Assembly (NCBI RefSeq): GCF_010725725.1
Contig: NZ_AP022599.1
Location: 4,836,001 to 4,900,000 of the forward strand
DNA from: Mycolicibacterium pulveris
Lineage (GTDB): Bacteria > Actinomycetota > Actinomycetes > Mycobacteriales > Mycobacteriaceae
Direction: 5' to 3'
DNA: 64,000 nt
The translations under genes and the position numbers were made by a program. This document shows, one piece after another, positions 1 through 10,691 of this stretch (positions are counted from its first letter, which is position 1; every line of letters starts with the position of its first letter). The notes under the pieces are model-generated. The model did not search any database. It was not told the DNA's origin and saw only the letters and a program-made list of their open reading frames with translations.

Positions 1-975
<975 letters not shown>

Positions 976-979
976 ACCA

Positions 980-1038
980 CCCCACACAGGGAGCCTGCCG
1001 TAACCCCCGAACGGCAGGCTCCCTGCCTTTGTGTGGGG
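980..1038 (+). terminator. Long hairpin terminator after fbpC
   Basis: A perfect inner stem of 14 bp (987-1001 region paired with 1011-1024) closes a short loop. An outer ccccacac/gtgtgggg pairing extends it. It starts five bases after the fbpC stop. There is no U-run, as is common for mycobacterial terminators. Confidence 0.75.
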
Positions 1039-1133
1039 GCGGGTTTCCGCGTCGCGGCGGCTCGTTTCCCGAGTGTGTAGATCTGGCGAACGAAAGTGGA
1101 CGCGCGCCGGGGAACAAACACCTGTCCGCCAAG

Positions 1134-1154
1134 GTTGAGTCGATCAGACTGAAC
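1134..1154 (+). promoter_or_regulatory. HAIR-like HspR operator upstream of lon
   Basis: The sequence gttgagt-N7-actgaac matches the HspR-associated inverted repeat CTTGAGT-N7-ACTCAAG at 11 of 14 defined positions with the exact 7-base spacer. It ends four bases before the lon ribosome binding site, so a bound repressor would block transcription start or early elongation. lon belongs to the HspR regulon in Streptomyces. Control by HspR here is inferred. Confidence 0.55.
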
Positions 1155-1167
1155 TTTGGAGGAATTG

Positions 1168-3495
<2,328 letters not shown>

Positions 3496-3501
3496 CCGGA
3501 C

Positions 3502-3541
3502 ACCCGCGCCCGCAGGGGTTTGCCGCCCCTCGGGCGCGGGT
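3502..3541 (+). terminator. Hairpin terminator after lon
   Basis: A 10-bp perfect stem (acccgcgccc with gggcgcgggt) encloses a second 5-bp stem and a 7-base loop, starting six bases after the lon stop. It probably ends the lon transcript before the next gene. Confidence 0.7.
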
Positions 3542-3553
3542 ACGTCAGCGCCG

Positions 3554-4201
3554 ATGAGCACCTCTGACCGCAAGCGGTTGGTCGAAAGCCTGTTGGAACA
3601 GGCCGGAACCACCTATGCCGAGGAGGCCGGGATCCGGCTCGAGGACCAGCCGATGCCGCTGTTTGAACTGCTGGTGCTGTGCATGCTGGCCAGCAAACCC
3701 ATCGACGCCGCGATCGCGGTGCAAGCGGCGCGGGAACTGTTCGAGGCCGGGCTGCGCACACCCGATGCGGTGCTCGATGCCGACCGCCAGGACATGATCC
3801 GTGCGTTCGGGCGCGCCCACTACGTGCGCTACGACGAAAGCTCGGCAACCCGGCTCACCGACATCGCCGAGACGGTCCGCGACCGATACGGCGGTGACCT
3901 GCGGCGGTTGGCGGTCGAGGCCGACGGCGACGCGCGCGCCGCGGCCGGCCTGCTCAAGCAGTTCAAGGGCATCGGCGACACCGGAGCCGACATCTTTCTG
4001 CGCGAGGTGCAGGACGCCTGGACGTGGGCGCGGCCCTACTTCGACAAACGTGCCCTTGGCGCCGCGCGCGACCTGGGCTTGCCGGACAAGGCCGGCGACC
4101 TGGCCGAGCTGGCGCCGCGGGCGGCCGCGAATCTGGCCGCCGCGCTGGTGCGGGTGTCGCTGGACGACGAGCTGCGCGAAAAGGTTTCGTCGTCGCGATG
4201 A
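3554..4201 (+). CDS. HhH-GPD-fold protein, endonuclease III-like
   Basis: A 215-residue protein related to the helix-hairpin-helix DNA glycosylase fold. The hairpin is visible as FKGIGDTGADIFLREVQ around residues 138-155. In endonuclease III the catalytic Lys follows the hairpin (GVGRKTA) and an Asp lies in VDTHV. Here the Lys position is Thr and the Asp motif is replaced by ARPYFDKRA. No four-cysteine iron-sulfur cluster is present. It may therefore bind DNA without being a standard glycosylase. The stop overlaps the next start as ATGA, so it is coupled to the DUF72 gene. M. tuberculosis Rv1870c may be the equivalent, though I am not sure of this. Confidence 0.7.
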   Translation: MSTSDRKRLVESLLEQAGTTYAEEAGIRLEDQPMPLFELLVLCMLASKPIDAAIAVQAARELFEAGLRTPDAVLDADRQDMIRAFGRAHYVRYDESSATRLTDIAETVRDRYGGDLRRLAVEADGDARAAAGLLKQFKGIGDTGADIFLREVQDAWTWARPYFDKRALGAARDLGLPDKAGDLAELAPRAAANLAAALVRVSLDDELREKVSSSR

Positions 4202-4962
4202 TTCGCATCGGCACCTCGGGGTGGTCCTATCCGCACTGGAACGATGTGCTGTACCCGCCCGGCACGCCGGTGGCCAAGAGGCTGGCCCGCTACACCGAGG
4301 AGTTCGACACCGTCGAGCTCAACGCCAGCTTCTACCGCTGGCCCAAGGACACCACGTTCGCCGGCTGGCGTGAACGGCTGCCGTGCGGTTTCACCATGTC
4401 GGTCAAGGCCCAGCGGGGGCTGACGCACTACCGGCGGCTCCGGGACCCCGAGCCGTGGATCGAGCGGTTCGAGCGGTGCTGGACGGCGTTGGACGACCGC
4501 AGCGAGGCGCTGCTGGTGCAGACCCATCCGCAGTTGGAGCGCGACGACGCACTGCTCGACAACTTCCTGCGGCTCATGCCCGACCGGATTCCGGTGGCGA
4601 TGGAGCTACGTCACCCCTCCTGGGACGACCCCGTCGTCTATGGGCTGCTGGAACGGCATCGCGCCGCGTATGTGGTGATGAGCGGCGCGGGGCTGCGCTG
4701 CGTGCCGCGCGTGACGAGCGAGTTGGTCTACGTGCGGATGCACGGTCCCGAGCAGAGCTCGATGTATGCCGGCTCCTATCCCGACGACGAGCTGCGGCGC
4801 TGGGCCGACCGCATGCTGGGCTGGGACGCCGCGGGCAACCGGGTTCTCGTCTACTTCAACAACGATCTGGGTGGCCACGCCATCCGCAACGCGCGCGTGC
4901 TCAAACAGCTGACAGCGCCAACCAATGACACCGACTCCCCCGTGCTGGTTCACCGCGAGTAA
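4198..4962 (+). CDS. DUF72 family protein
   Basis: A 254-residue protein of the DUF72 (YecE-like) family, a TIM-barrel-type fold whose biochemical role is not settled. Typical family features are the opening IRIGTSGWSYPHW, the segment FDTVELNASFYRWP near residues 38-51, and the closing VLVYFNNDLGGHAIRNA. The ATG start overlaps the preceding stop by four bases, so the two genes are probably translated from one message. The possible DNA-repair or nucleic-acid context is suggested only by the HhH neighbour. Confidence 0.85.
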   Translation: MIRIGTSGWSYPHWNDVLYPPGTPVAKRLARYTEEFDTVELNASFYRWPKDTTFAGWRERLPCGFTMSVKAQRGLTHYRRLRDPEPWIERFERCWTALDDRSEALLVQTHPQLERDDALLDNFLRLMPDRIPVAMELRHPSWDDPVVYGLLERHRAAYVVMSGAGLRCVPRVTSELVYVRMHGPEQSSMYAGSYPDDELRRWADRMLGWDAAGNRVLVYFNNDLGGHAIRNARVLKQLTAPTNDTDSPVLVHRE

Positions 4963-4973
4963 GCTGCAGAAGC

Positions 4974-6179
4974 ATGACAACGTCGTCCACGATGGTCATC
5001 GTCGGCGGCGGCCTCGCGGCAGCTAAGGCCGCAGAAGCCCTGCGCGACAAAGATTTTGACGGTCACATCGTATTGTTCACGGCCGAGGACCACCTACCCT
5101 ACGAGCGGCCGCCGCTGTCCAAGGAGTTTCTGGCGGGCAAGAAGACGCTCAGCGACTTCACCGTCGCCTCCGCGGCGTGGTATCGCGACCACCACGTCGA
5201 ACTGCAGCTGGGCACCGAAGTGACGGGCATCGACCCCGGCGCGCACACCGTCGCGCTGCCCGACGGGGAGTCGGTGCGCTACGACAAGCTGGTGCTGGCC
5301 ACCGGATCGCGCCCCCGCACACTGCCGATCCCCGGCGCCCATTCGTCCGGTGTGCACTATCTGCGCACCATCGACGACGCGGAGACGCTGAAATCGACGC
5401 TGAAAGAGGGCGTTTCGCTGGCCATCGTCGGTGCCGGATGGATCGGCCTCGAGGTGGCCGCCAATGCGCGCGAGCTCGGCGCGTCGGTCACCGTGGTCGA
5501 GACCGCCGAGATGCCGCTGCAGGCGGCGCCCGGGCGGGAACTCGGCGAGGTGTTCGCCAACCTGCATCGCGAACACGACGTGGACCTGCGGCTGTCGACG
5601 ACGGTCGAAGAGATCACCACCGCCGACGGCGCCGCGACCGGGCTGAAGTTGAGCGACGGCTCGACCGTCGGCGCCGACCGGGTGTTGATCGCGGTCGGTG
5701 CCACACCCAACACCGCGCTGGCCGAGGCCGCCGGGTTGGCGATCGCCGACGGCGGAGTGCAGGTCGATTCCTCGTTGCGCACCAGCGACCCGGACATCTA
5801 CGCCGTCGGGGACATCGCGGCCGCCGAGCACCCGCTGTTGGGCACGCGGATCCGCGTCGAACACTGGGCGAACGCGCTCAAGCAACCAGCCGTGGCCGCC
5901 GACGCGATCCTCGGCAGGCCCGCCGAATACGCCGACCTGCCCTACTTTTTCACCGATCAGTACGACCTCGGGATGGAATACGTCGGCTACGCGCCGGATT
6001 ACGCGCGGGTGGCCTACCGCGGCGATGTCGCCGCCCGCGAGTTCACGGCGTTCTGGTTCGACGGGGACAGCCGGGTGGTCGCCGGGATGAACGTCAACAT
6101 CTGGGAGGGGCTCGACGACATCAAGGCGTTGATCTCAGTCCGGGAGCCCATCGACCCGGAGCGGATCGGCGCTCAGTGA
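4974..6179 (+). CDS. FAD-dependent ferredoxin reductase
   Basis: A 401-residue pyridine nucleotide-disulfide oxidoreductase of the ferredoxin/rubredoxin reductase type, which passes electrons from NAD(P)H through FAD to a small iron-sulfur protein. It has an N-terminal FAD dinucleotide fold (VIVGGGLAAAKAA, about residues 8-20), the family motif YERPPLSKEFL, an NAD(P) fold (AIVGAGWIGLEVA, near 150-162), and the second FAD motif DIYAVGDIAA. The C-terminal reductase domain continues to the end. No ferredoxin or P450 gene is adjacent, so the electron acceptor is unknown. It corresponds by order and type to M. tuberculosis Rv1869c. Confidence 0.88.
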   Translation: MTTSSTMVIVGGGLAAAKAAEALRDKDFDGHIVLFTAEDHLPYERPPLSKEFLAGKKTLSDFTVASAAWYRDHHVELQLGTEVTGIDPGAHTVALPDGESVRYDKLVLATGSRPRTLPIPGAHSSGVHYLRTIDDAETLKSTLKEGVSLAIVGAGWIGLEVAANARELGASVTVVETAEMPLQAAPGRELGEVFANLHREHDVDLRLSTTVEEITTADGAATGLKLSDGSTVGADRVLIAVGATPNTALAEAAGLAIADGGVQVDSSLRTSDPDIYAVGDIAAAEHPLLGTRIRVEHWANALKQPAVAADAILGRPAEYADLPYFFTDQYDLGMEYVGYAPDYARVAYRGDVAAREFTAFWFDGDSRVVAGMNVNIWEGLDDIKALISVREPIDPERIGAQ

Positions 6180-6802
6180 GCGTGGTGGCGCACAACGGTT
6201 TACGGTTTCTTTCAGTGGCGACGGCGCTCGCGATCGCTGGTGCGGGCTGTTCGGGAGAACGCATCGTCAACACCGACGAACCGCCGCCGACCACGCGGGC
6301 GAGCACGTCAGCGGCACCGCCGAAGCCGCCGAGCAGCAAGCATCTGGTGAACGCGTTCGACTACGTCGCCCATCCGCAGCAGGCGGCGGTCTACTACTTC
6401 ACCACCCCGAGCGGGCGGTGGGCGTGTGCGATCGTGCCGCGCGTGAAGGCCGGCTGTCAGTCGGCGACCGGATGGGCCTCGGGCATGGGCATCTCCGGCG
6501 CACCCACCTCGGTACCCGACGCGTCGGGTGTGGACAGCACCCCCAACGCGGTGGTGATCGAGCGGGCGGGTGACGCCCACTTCGTCGTGCTCGATGAACC
6601 GGAGTTCTCTTTGACCGCAACGGATCCGGGTAGCGAGGCCAAGCGTTTGGACTTCAACAGGATCCTGGCGGCGGCCGGATTTCGCTGTAACGTGCAGGAG
6701 TCCGGAGTGTCCTGCATGAGTGAATCCAGCGGTAAGGGGTTCACGTTCTCGGCGCAGGAATTCGTTCCGCGCTACACCGAGGTCCCTCCCGAGGCGCCCT
6801 AG
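6176..6802 (+). CDS. Putative exported lipoprotein, unknown function
   Basis: A 208-residue protein starting at a GTG that overlaps the ferredoxin reductase stop as GTGA. The N-terminus is a signal sequence ending AIAGAGCSG, after which a Pro/Thr/Ser-rich stretch acts as a linker. The lipobox is unusual, with Gly at the -3 position, so lipidation at this Cys is probable rather than certain. The rest is a small domain with several cysteines (WACAI, AGCQS, RCNVQ, VSCMS) that could form disulfides outside the membrane. I do not recognise a catalytic motif. It converges on the next gene with only four bases between the stops. Confidence 0.72.
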   Translation: MSVVAHNGLRFLSVATALAIAGAGCSGERIVNTDEPPPTTRASTSAAPPKPPSSKHLVNAFDYVAHPQQAAVYYFTTPSGRWACAIVPRVKAGCQSATGWASGMGISGAPTSVPDASGVDSTPNAVVIERAGDAHFVVLDEPEFSLTATDPGSEAKRLDFNRILAAAGFRCNVQESGVSCMSESSGKGFTFSAQEFVPRYTEVPPEAP

Positions 6803-6806
6803 GCTC

Positions 6807-8279
6807 TCACCGCAGTGTCGCGGTGCCGTCGGAGTTCACCTGCACCTTGGCGCCCGCGATGTCGTCGTGGACCGTCGCGGCGGCCTCCGAGGAGTCGGTG
6901 ACGACCGCGAGCACCCGCGCATCATCGGGCGTGCGGACCGCGAGAAACGCCTTATCGGGTTCCCCGTCGCGGTTGAATGGTGTGGTCCACGACTCGACGG
7001 TGCCCACCCCCTCCCATTCGACGGCCGCCGTCCGGATCGGCTCGCGGTCCACATCCGATTGCACGTCTTCCCAACGGAATCCGTGTTCCGGCGGCCGCGT
7101 GCCGTACACCCCGAAGCTGTGCTTGGTGAGGTAGCCGCCGTTGGCGGTGATCAGGCCACGCTGGCCGGGATTTGCCGCCAGGTGCTGCGCCATGGTGGCG
7201 ATCGAATGGGTGACGTAGTTGTTCCACGGACCACCGGCGAACGTGAGCCCGCCGGTCACCGTGAGCGGGCGGTCGGGGTCGCCGAGCGGGAGCCCCAACT
7301 CGTTGGCGGCCACCTGCACCGCCGACGGGAAGCACGAGTACACGTCGATCGCGTCGAGGTCGTCGATCCCGGTGTCGGCCAATGCCAGCACGCGTCGTCC
7401 GGCGATGCGGATCGCCGGCGAGGTGTGAAACTCCGCGCGTTCGCCGATGGCGTAGGTGTCGTGCGCGTCGGTGCCCGCCCACGGGAACACCCAGCGCTCG
7501 GTGGGGATCTGCAGATGTTTCGCCTTGTCCGCGGAGGCGAGGATCAGCGCCGCCCCCTGATCGACCATGTTGTTGGAGTTCATCAGCTTGGTGTAGGGCC
7601 AGCTGATCATCCGGTTGTCGGGCGCCGGCTGCCAGATCGCCTCGGCCGAGCGTTGTTCGCGGCTCCAGGCGTTGGGGTTGCGCGCGGCGACCGCCGAGAA
7701 CTGAGCCCACAGTTCGCCGATGCGGCGCCGGTGCTTTTCGGGTGTCTCCCCGCCGGCGATCCGCAGCGCCTGTTCGAACATCGGGTAGACGAAGGCCGGG
7801 CGGTCCAGCTTGATCCGAATCTCCGCAGGCCCGGCCATCGGCACATGCTCGTCGGCGCCCTCGGCGACGGGTACCGACTCGTCCTGGCTCGTCCACGCCG
7901 GCTTCTTGCCCGCGGCGCGCAGCCGCGACCGGGTGCGCCAGGTCTCGGCGCCGGTGATCAGCACCACGTCGGCGCGTCCGCGCTGGATGTCCAGGCAGGC
8001 CTGGTTGACCAGCGACTGCGGCACGTTGCCGCCGATGCCGGTGTATCGCGTGCGGGCATCGGTCGCGCCGATGCGCTGGGCGACAAGCAGACCGGGGTCG
8101 CGATACCGCCAGGACAGCAGGTTCACCACGCGCACCGAGTCGACGGCCGCCAGCACGCGGGGGTCGGCCGCGTCACGGGCCGCCGCCGCCATCAGGTCGA
8201 CCGGCTCGACCGTGGGGTTCTCGTCGCGCTGGTTCACTTGGCCGTAGCCGATCAGCACGGGTGTCCTGGGGTCCATCAT
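6807..8279 (-). CDS. Thiolase-fold protein lacking catalytic cysteines
   Basis: A 490-residue member of the acetyl-CoA acetyltransferase/SCP2-thiolase superfamily, recognisable from GGNVPQSLVNQACLDIQRG, MVDQGAALILAS, CFPSAVQVAANELGL, GGLTFAGGPWNNYVTH and TANGGYLTKHSFG. In true thiolases the first segment carries the nucleophilic Cys and the last the second catalytic Cys. Here they read GNVPQ and TANGG, so both are missing, while the His after NNYVT remains. It may act as an acyl-CoA binding partner or use altered chemistry. The ATG overlaps the upstream CoA-transferase stop by four bases. Order and orientation match M. tuberculosis Rv1867. Confidence 0.82.
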   Translation of the reverse strand: MMDPRTPVLIGYGQVNQRDENPTVEPVDLMAAAARDAADPRVLAAVDSVRVVNLLSWRYRDPGLLVAQRIGATDARTRYTGIGGNVPQSLVNQACLDIQRGRADVVLITGAETWRTRSRLRAAGKKPAWTSQDESVPVAEGADEHVPMAGPAEIRIKLDRPAFVYPMFEQALRIAGGETPEKHRRRIGELWAQFSAVAARNPNAWSREQRSAEAIWQPAPDNRMISWPYTKLMNSNNMVDQGAALILASADKAKHLQIPTERWVFPWAGTDAHDTYAIGERAEFHTSPAIRIAGRRVLALADTGIDDLDAIDVYSCFPSAVQVAANELGLPLGDPDRPLTVTGGLTFAGGPWNNYVTHSIATMAQHLAANPGQRGLITANGGYLTKHSFGVYGTRPPEHGFRWEDVQSDVDREPIRTAAVEWEGVGTVESWTTPFNRDGEPDKAFLAVRTPDDARVLAVVTDSSEAAATVHDDIAGAKVQVNSDGTATLR

Positions 8280-10588
8280 GGCCTTCCTTGGTGTGCGAAC
8301 AGCGCGCCCTGCGCGATCAGCCGATCGATGTCCTCGGCGGTCAAACCGAGTACCTTCTGGCAGATTTCGCGGGTGTGCTCACCGGGCATCGGCGCGGGCC
8401 GCAATTCCGTCGGCGCGATGTTGGTATACGGCGCGGGACGCGTCTCGGTCGGCATCGCGGCGTCGAACAACGGATGCACCATGTCGGTGTAGGTGTCGCG
8501 GAACCGCACCTGCGGATCGTCCAGCACGTCGACGGCCCGGTTCATCGGTGCCGCGGCAATACCCGCCTGCTGCAACGTGTTCGCGACGTCGGTCTTGTCG
8601 CGCGCCGCCGTCCACGAGGCCAGGTCGGTGTCGCCGACGACGGCGGCCAGCGCGTTCCGATCCTCATCGGAGCGGATCGAGATCACGCACCATTCGTCGT
8701 CGCCCGCGCACGGATACACGCCGTGCTCCGCGGTGTCTCCGGCCACCGGCAGGCCCGCGGCCCTGGCGGCTTCGGTGACGTATGCCGTCGCCAACTGGTT
8801 GACCGCGGCTTCGGCCTGCGAAATATGCACGTGCGCACCGCTTCCGGTGGCGCGGCGCTGGACCAGCGCGGCCAGCGCGGCGATCGCGGTGATCCGCGCC
8901 GAGACGTGGTCGGGAAAGATGGTCGTGGCGTCATAGAATTCGCCGGGCCCGGCGTCGGGCGATGTCCACAGCCACGTGACGCCGGTGGTGGCCCGCACCA
9001 GCGGGCCGTACCCCATTTGCGCGCTCCACGGACCGGTCGCCCCGAACGCGCTGCTCTCGGCAAGCACGACGGCGGGATTGAACTCCTTCAGCCGGTCATA
9101 GGAGAACCCAAGCGAGGCAAGCGTTCCCGGTTTGAAGTTGGCGAATACCGCGTCGGACTCGGCGACCAGACGTGCGAACACCTCGGCACCGTCGGGGTGG
9201 CGCAAGTCAAGGCCGAGGCTGTATTCGTTGCGGTGCGTCAGAGCCCACGACCGGCTCATCGTCATGCCCGGCGGGGTCTGCCGCAGGCCGTCGGGATAGG
9301 CCGCGCTCTCGATCTTGATGACCTCGGCGCCCAGATCGGCGAACAGTCGGCCCAGCTCGCCACCGGCGACGATGACACCGAGGTCGAGAATGCGTACGCC
9401 CTCGAACGGCCTGCTGACCGGCCCGGCGCCGCTCTGCGCACGCGCTGTGTCACCGGCCCAGCCGGCCTCGTCGACCCCCGGCGCCGGCGCCGGCCGGGTC
9501 AGCCCGGTGTGGCTGCCGTCGACGATGAACGGCCCGCTGGGCACCACCACGTCCACGCCTGGCGCCAACTCGGCGCTGGTCAGCGCGCCCACCTCGCGGA
9601 AATGGTTGGAGGACAACGTCTCTTGCGGGGTGAGCACCGCGGCGATCGGAACCCCGCGAGCCTGGCCCTCGGTCACCAGCTCGTCACGTGACTTGTCCTC
9701 GCACAGCTGAGCGATGAGCGCGTTCAGTTCCCGCGATGCGGCGTATCGCGCGGCGATCGTTGCGAACTTGGGGTCGGCGAACTGTTCGGGCTCACCGAGC
9801 CAACCGAACATGGCCTGCCACTGGCGCGGGGACAGCAGGCAGATGCGCACATACCCGTCGCGGCAGCCGAATATCGGATAGATCTGCTGGTTGCGTGGGC
9901 GCCCCCGCCACAGCTCGCGGGCTTTCTTCACCCCCGCGGCGGCCTGGCCCTCCGAGCCGTATGGCGGGTCCAACGACTGCAGCACACCTTCGAAGCGGGC
10001 GAAGTCGATGTAATCGCCTGTGCCGTCCTGCAATCGACGGTAGTACGCGGCCAGCGCGGCCCAGGCGGCCTGCGCCGCCGCCGTGGCCGACGCCAACCCG
10101 ATGGGCGGCAGCACAGGGGTCCCGGTGGTCGGTCCGGTCCGTGACAGCGCTGTCGACAGTGCATACAGCACGGCGTCGGTGGCCTGCCACCCCGCCCGCG
10201 GCCCGCTGGTGCCGAAGTCGGTGATCGACAGCGTGACCAGATGGCCGAACCGCTGCGACAGCGCGACGCACGAGGTGCCGAACGCTGCCGCCGCCCCGGG
10301 GTTGCCGCTGTCCACCACGATGTCGGCGGCACCGGCCAACTCGATCAGCCGTTCGCGGTCGGCGGGATCGGACGGGTCGAGCACCGCGCTGCGCTTGTTG
10401 GCGTTCTGCAGCGCGAACCGCACGCTCGCGCCGGCGACGGTGGGCGCCTCGCCACGGGCCGGGCTGCCGCCGGGCGGTTCGATCTTCAGCACGTCGGCGC
10501 CGAGGTCGGCGAACAACCGGCCGACGCCGTCGGATTCGGCCCCACCCAGGTCAAGCACACGCAACGACGCCAGCGGTCCGCTGTTCAT
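8276..10588 (-). CDS. Two-domain family III CoA-transferase (CaiB/BaiF type)
   Basis: A 770-residue protein made of two CaiB/BaiF-like CoA-transferase halves in tandem. Half one opens with LASLRVLDLGGAESDGVGRLFADLGADVLKIEPPGG near residue 5. Half two opens near residue 395 with FEGVRILDLGVIVAGGELGRLFADLGAEVIKIE. The family moves CoA between carboxylic acids or racemises alpha-methylacyl-CoA. A double-length protein probably forms within one chain the interlocked dimer that single-domain members make. It is translationally coupled to the thiolase-like gene, suggesting a shared acyl-CoA pathway with unknown substrate. M. tuberculosis Rv1866 is the counterpart by order and length. Confidence 0.86.
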   Translation of the reverse strand: MNSGPLASLRVLDLGGAESDGVGRLFADLGADVLKIEPPGGSPARGEAPTVAGASVRFALQNANKRSAVLDPSDPADRERLIELAGAADIVVDSGNPGAAAAFGTSCVALSQRFGHLVTLSITDFGTSGPRAGWQATDAVLYALSTALSRTGPTTGTPVLPPIGLASATAAAQAAWAALAAYYRRLQDGTGDYIDFARFEGVLQSLDPPYGSEGQAAAGVKKARELWRGRPRNQQIYPIFGCRDGYVRICLLSPRQWQAMFGWLGEPEQFADPKFATIAARYAASRELNALIAQLCEDKSRDELVTEGQARGVPIAAVLTPQETLSSNHFREVGALTSAELAPGVDVVVPSGPFIVDGSHTGLTRPAPAPGVDEAGWAGDTARAQSGAGPVSRPFEGVRILDLGVIVAGGELGRLFADLGAEVIKIESAAYPDGLRQTPPGMTMSRSWALTHRNEYSLGLDLRHPDGAEVFARLVAESDAVFANFKPGTLASLGFSYDRLKEFNPAVVLAESSAFGATGPWSAQMGYGPLVRATTGVTWLWTSPDAGPGEFYDATTIFPDHVSARITAIAALAALVQRRATGSGAHVHISQAEAAVNQLATAYVTEAARAAGLPVAGDTAEHGVYPCAGDDEWCVISIRSDEDRNALAAVVGDTDLASWTAARDKTDVANTLQQAGIAAAPMNRAVDVLDDPQVRFRDTYTDMVHPLFDAAMPTETRPAPYTNIAPTELRPAPMPGEHTREICQKVLGLTAEDIDRLIAQGALFAHQGRP

Positions 10589-10691
10589 CGCGGCCCCCGA
10601 CGCGTCGACTCAACACCTGTCAGCACGCCCGTGAGCGTAACGGGTGACGATCCGATTATTTCTCGGGCGTCGTGGGTACCACTCGCGCATC

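Noticed and set aside
6720..8492. A 590-codon plus-strand frame over the thiolase-like gene
   Set aside because: The minus-strand protein has clear thiolase-fold segments and a coupled start. The plus-strand frame is compositional shadow and overlaps the lipoprotein gene end.
10644..10691. Earlier start for the phosphoketolase
   Set aside because: The added 16 residues are basic and unlike the family start; the ATG at 10692 gives the usual N-terminus.
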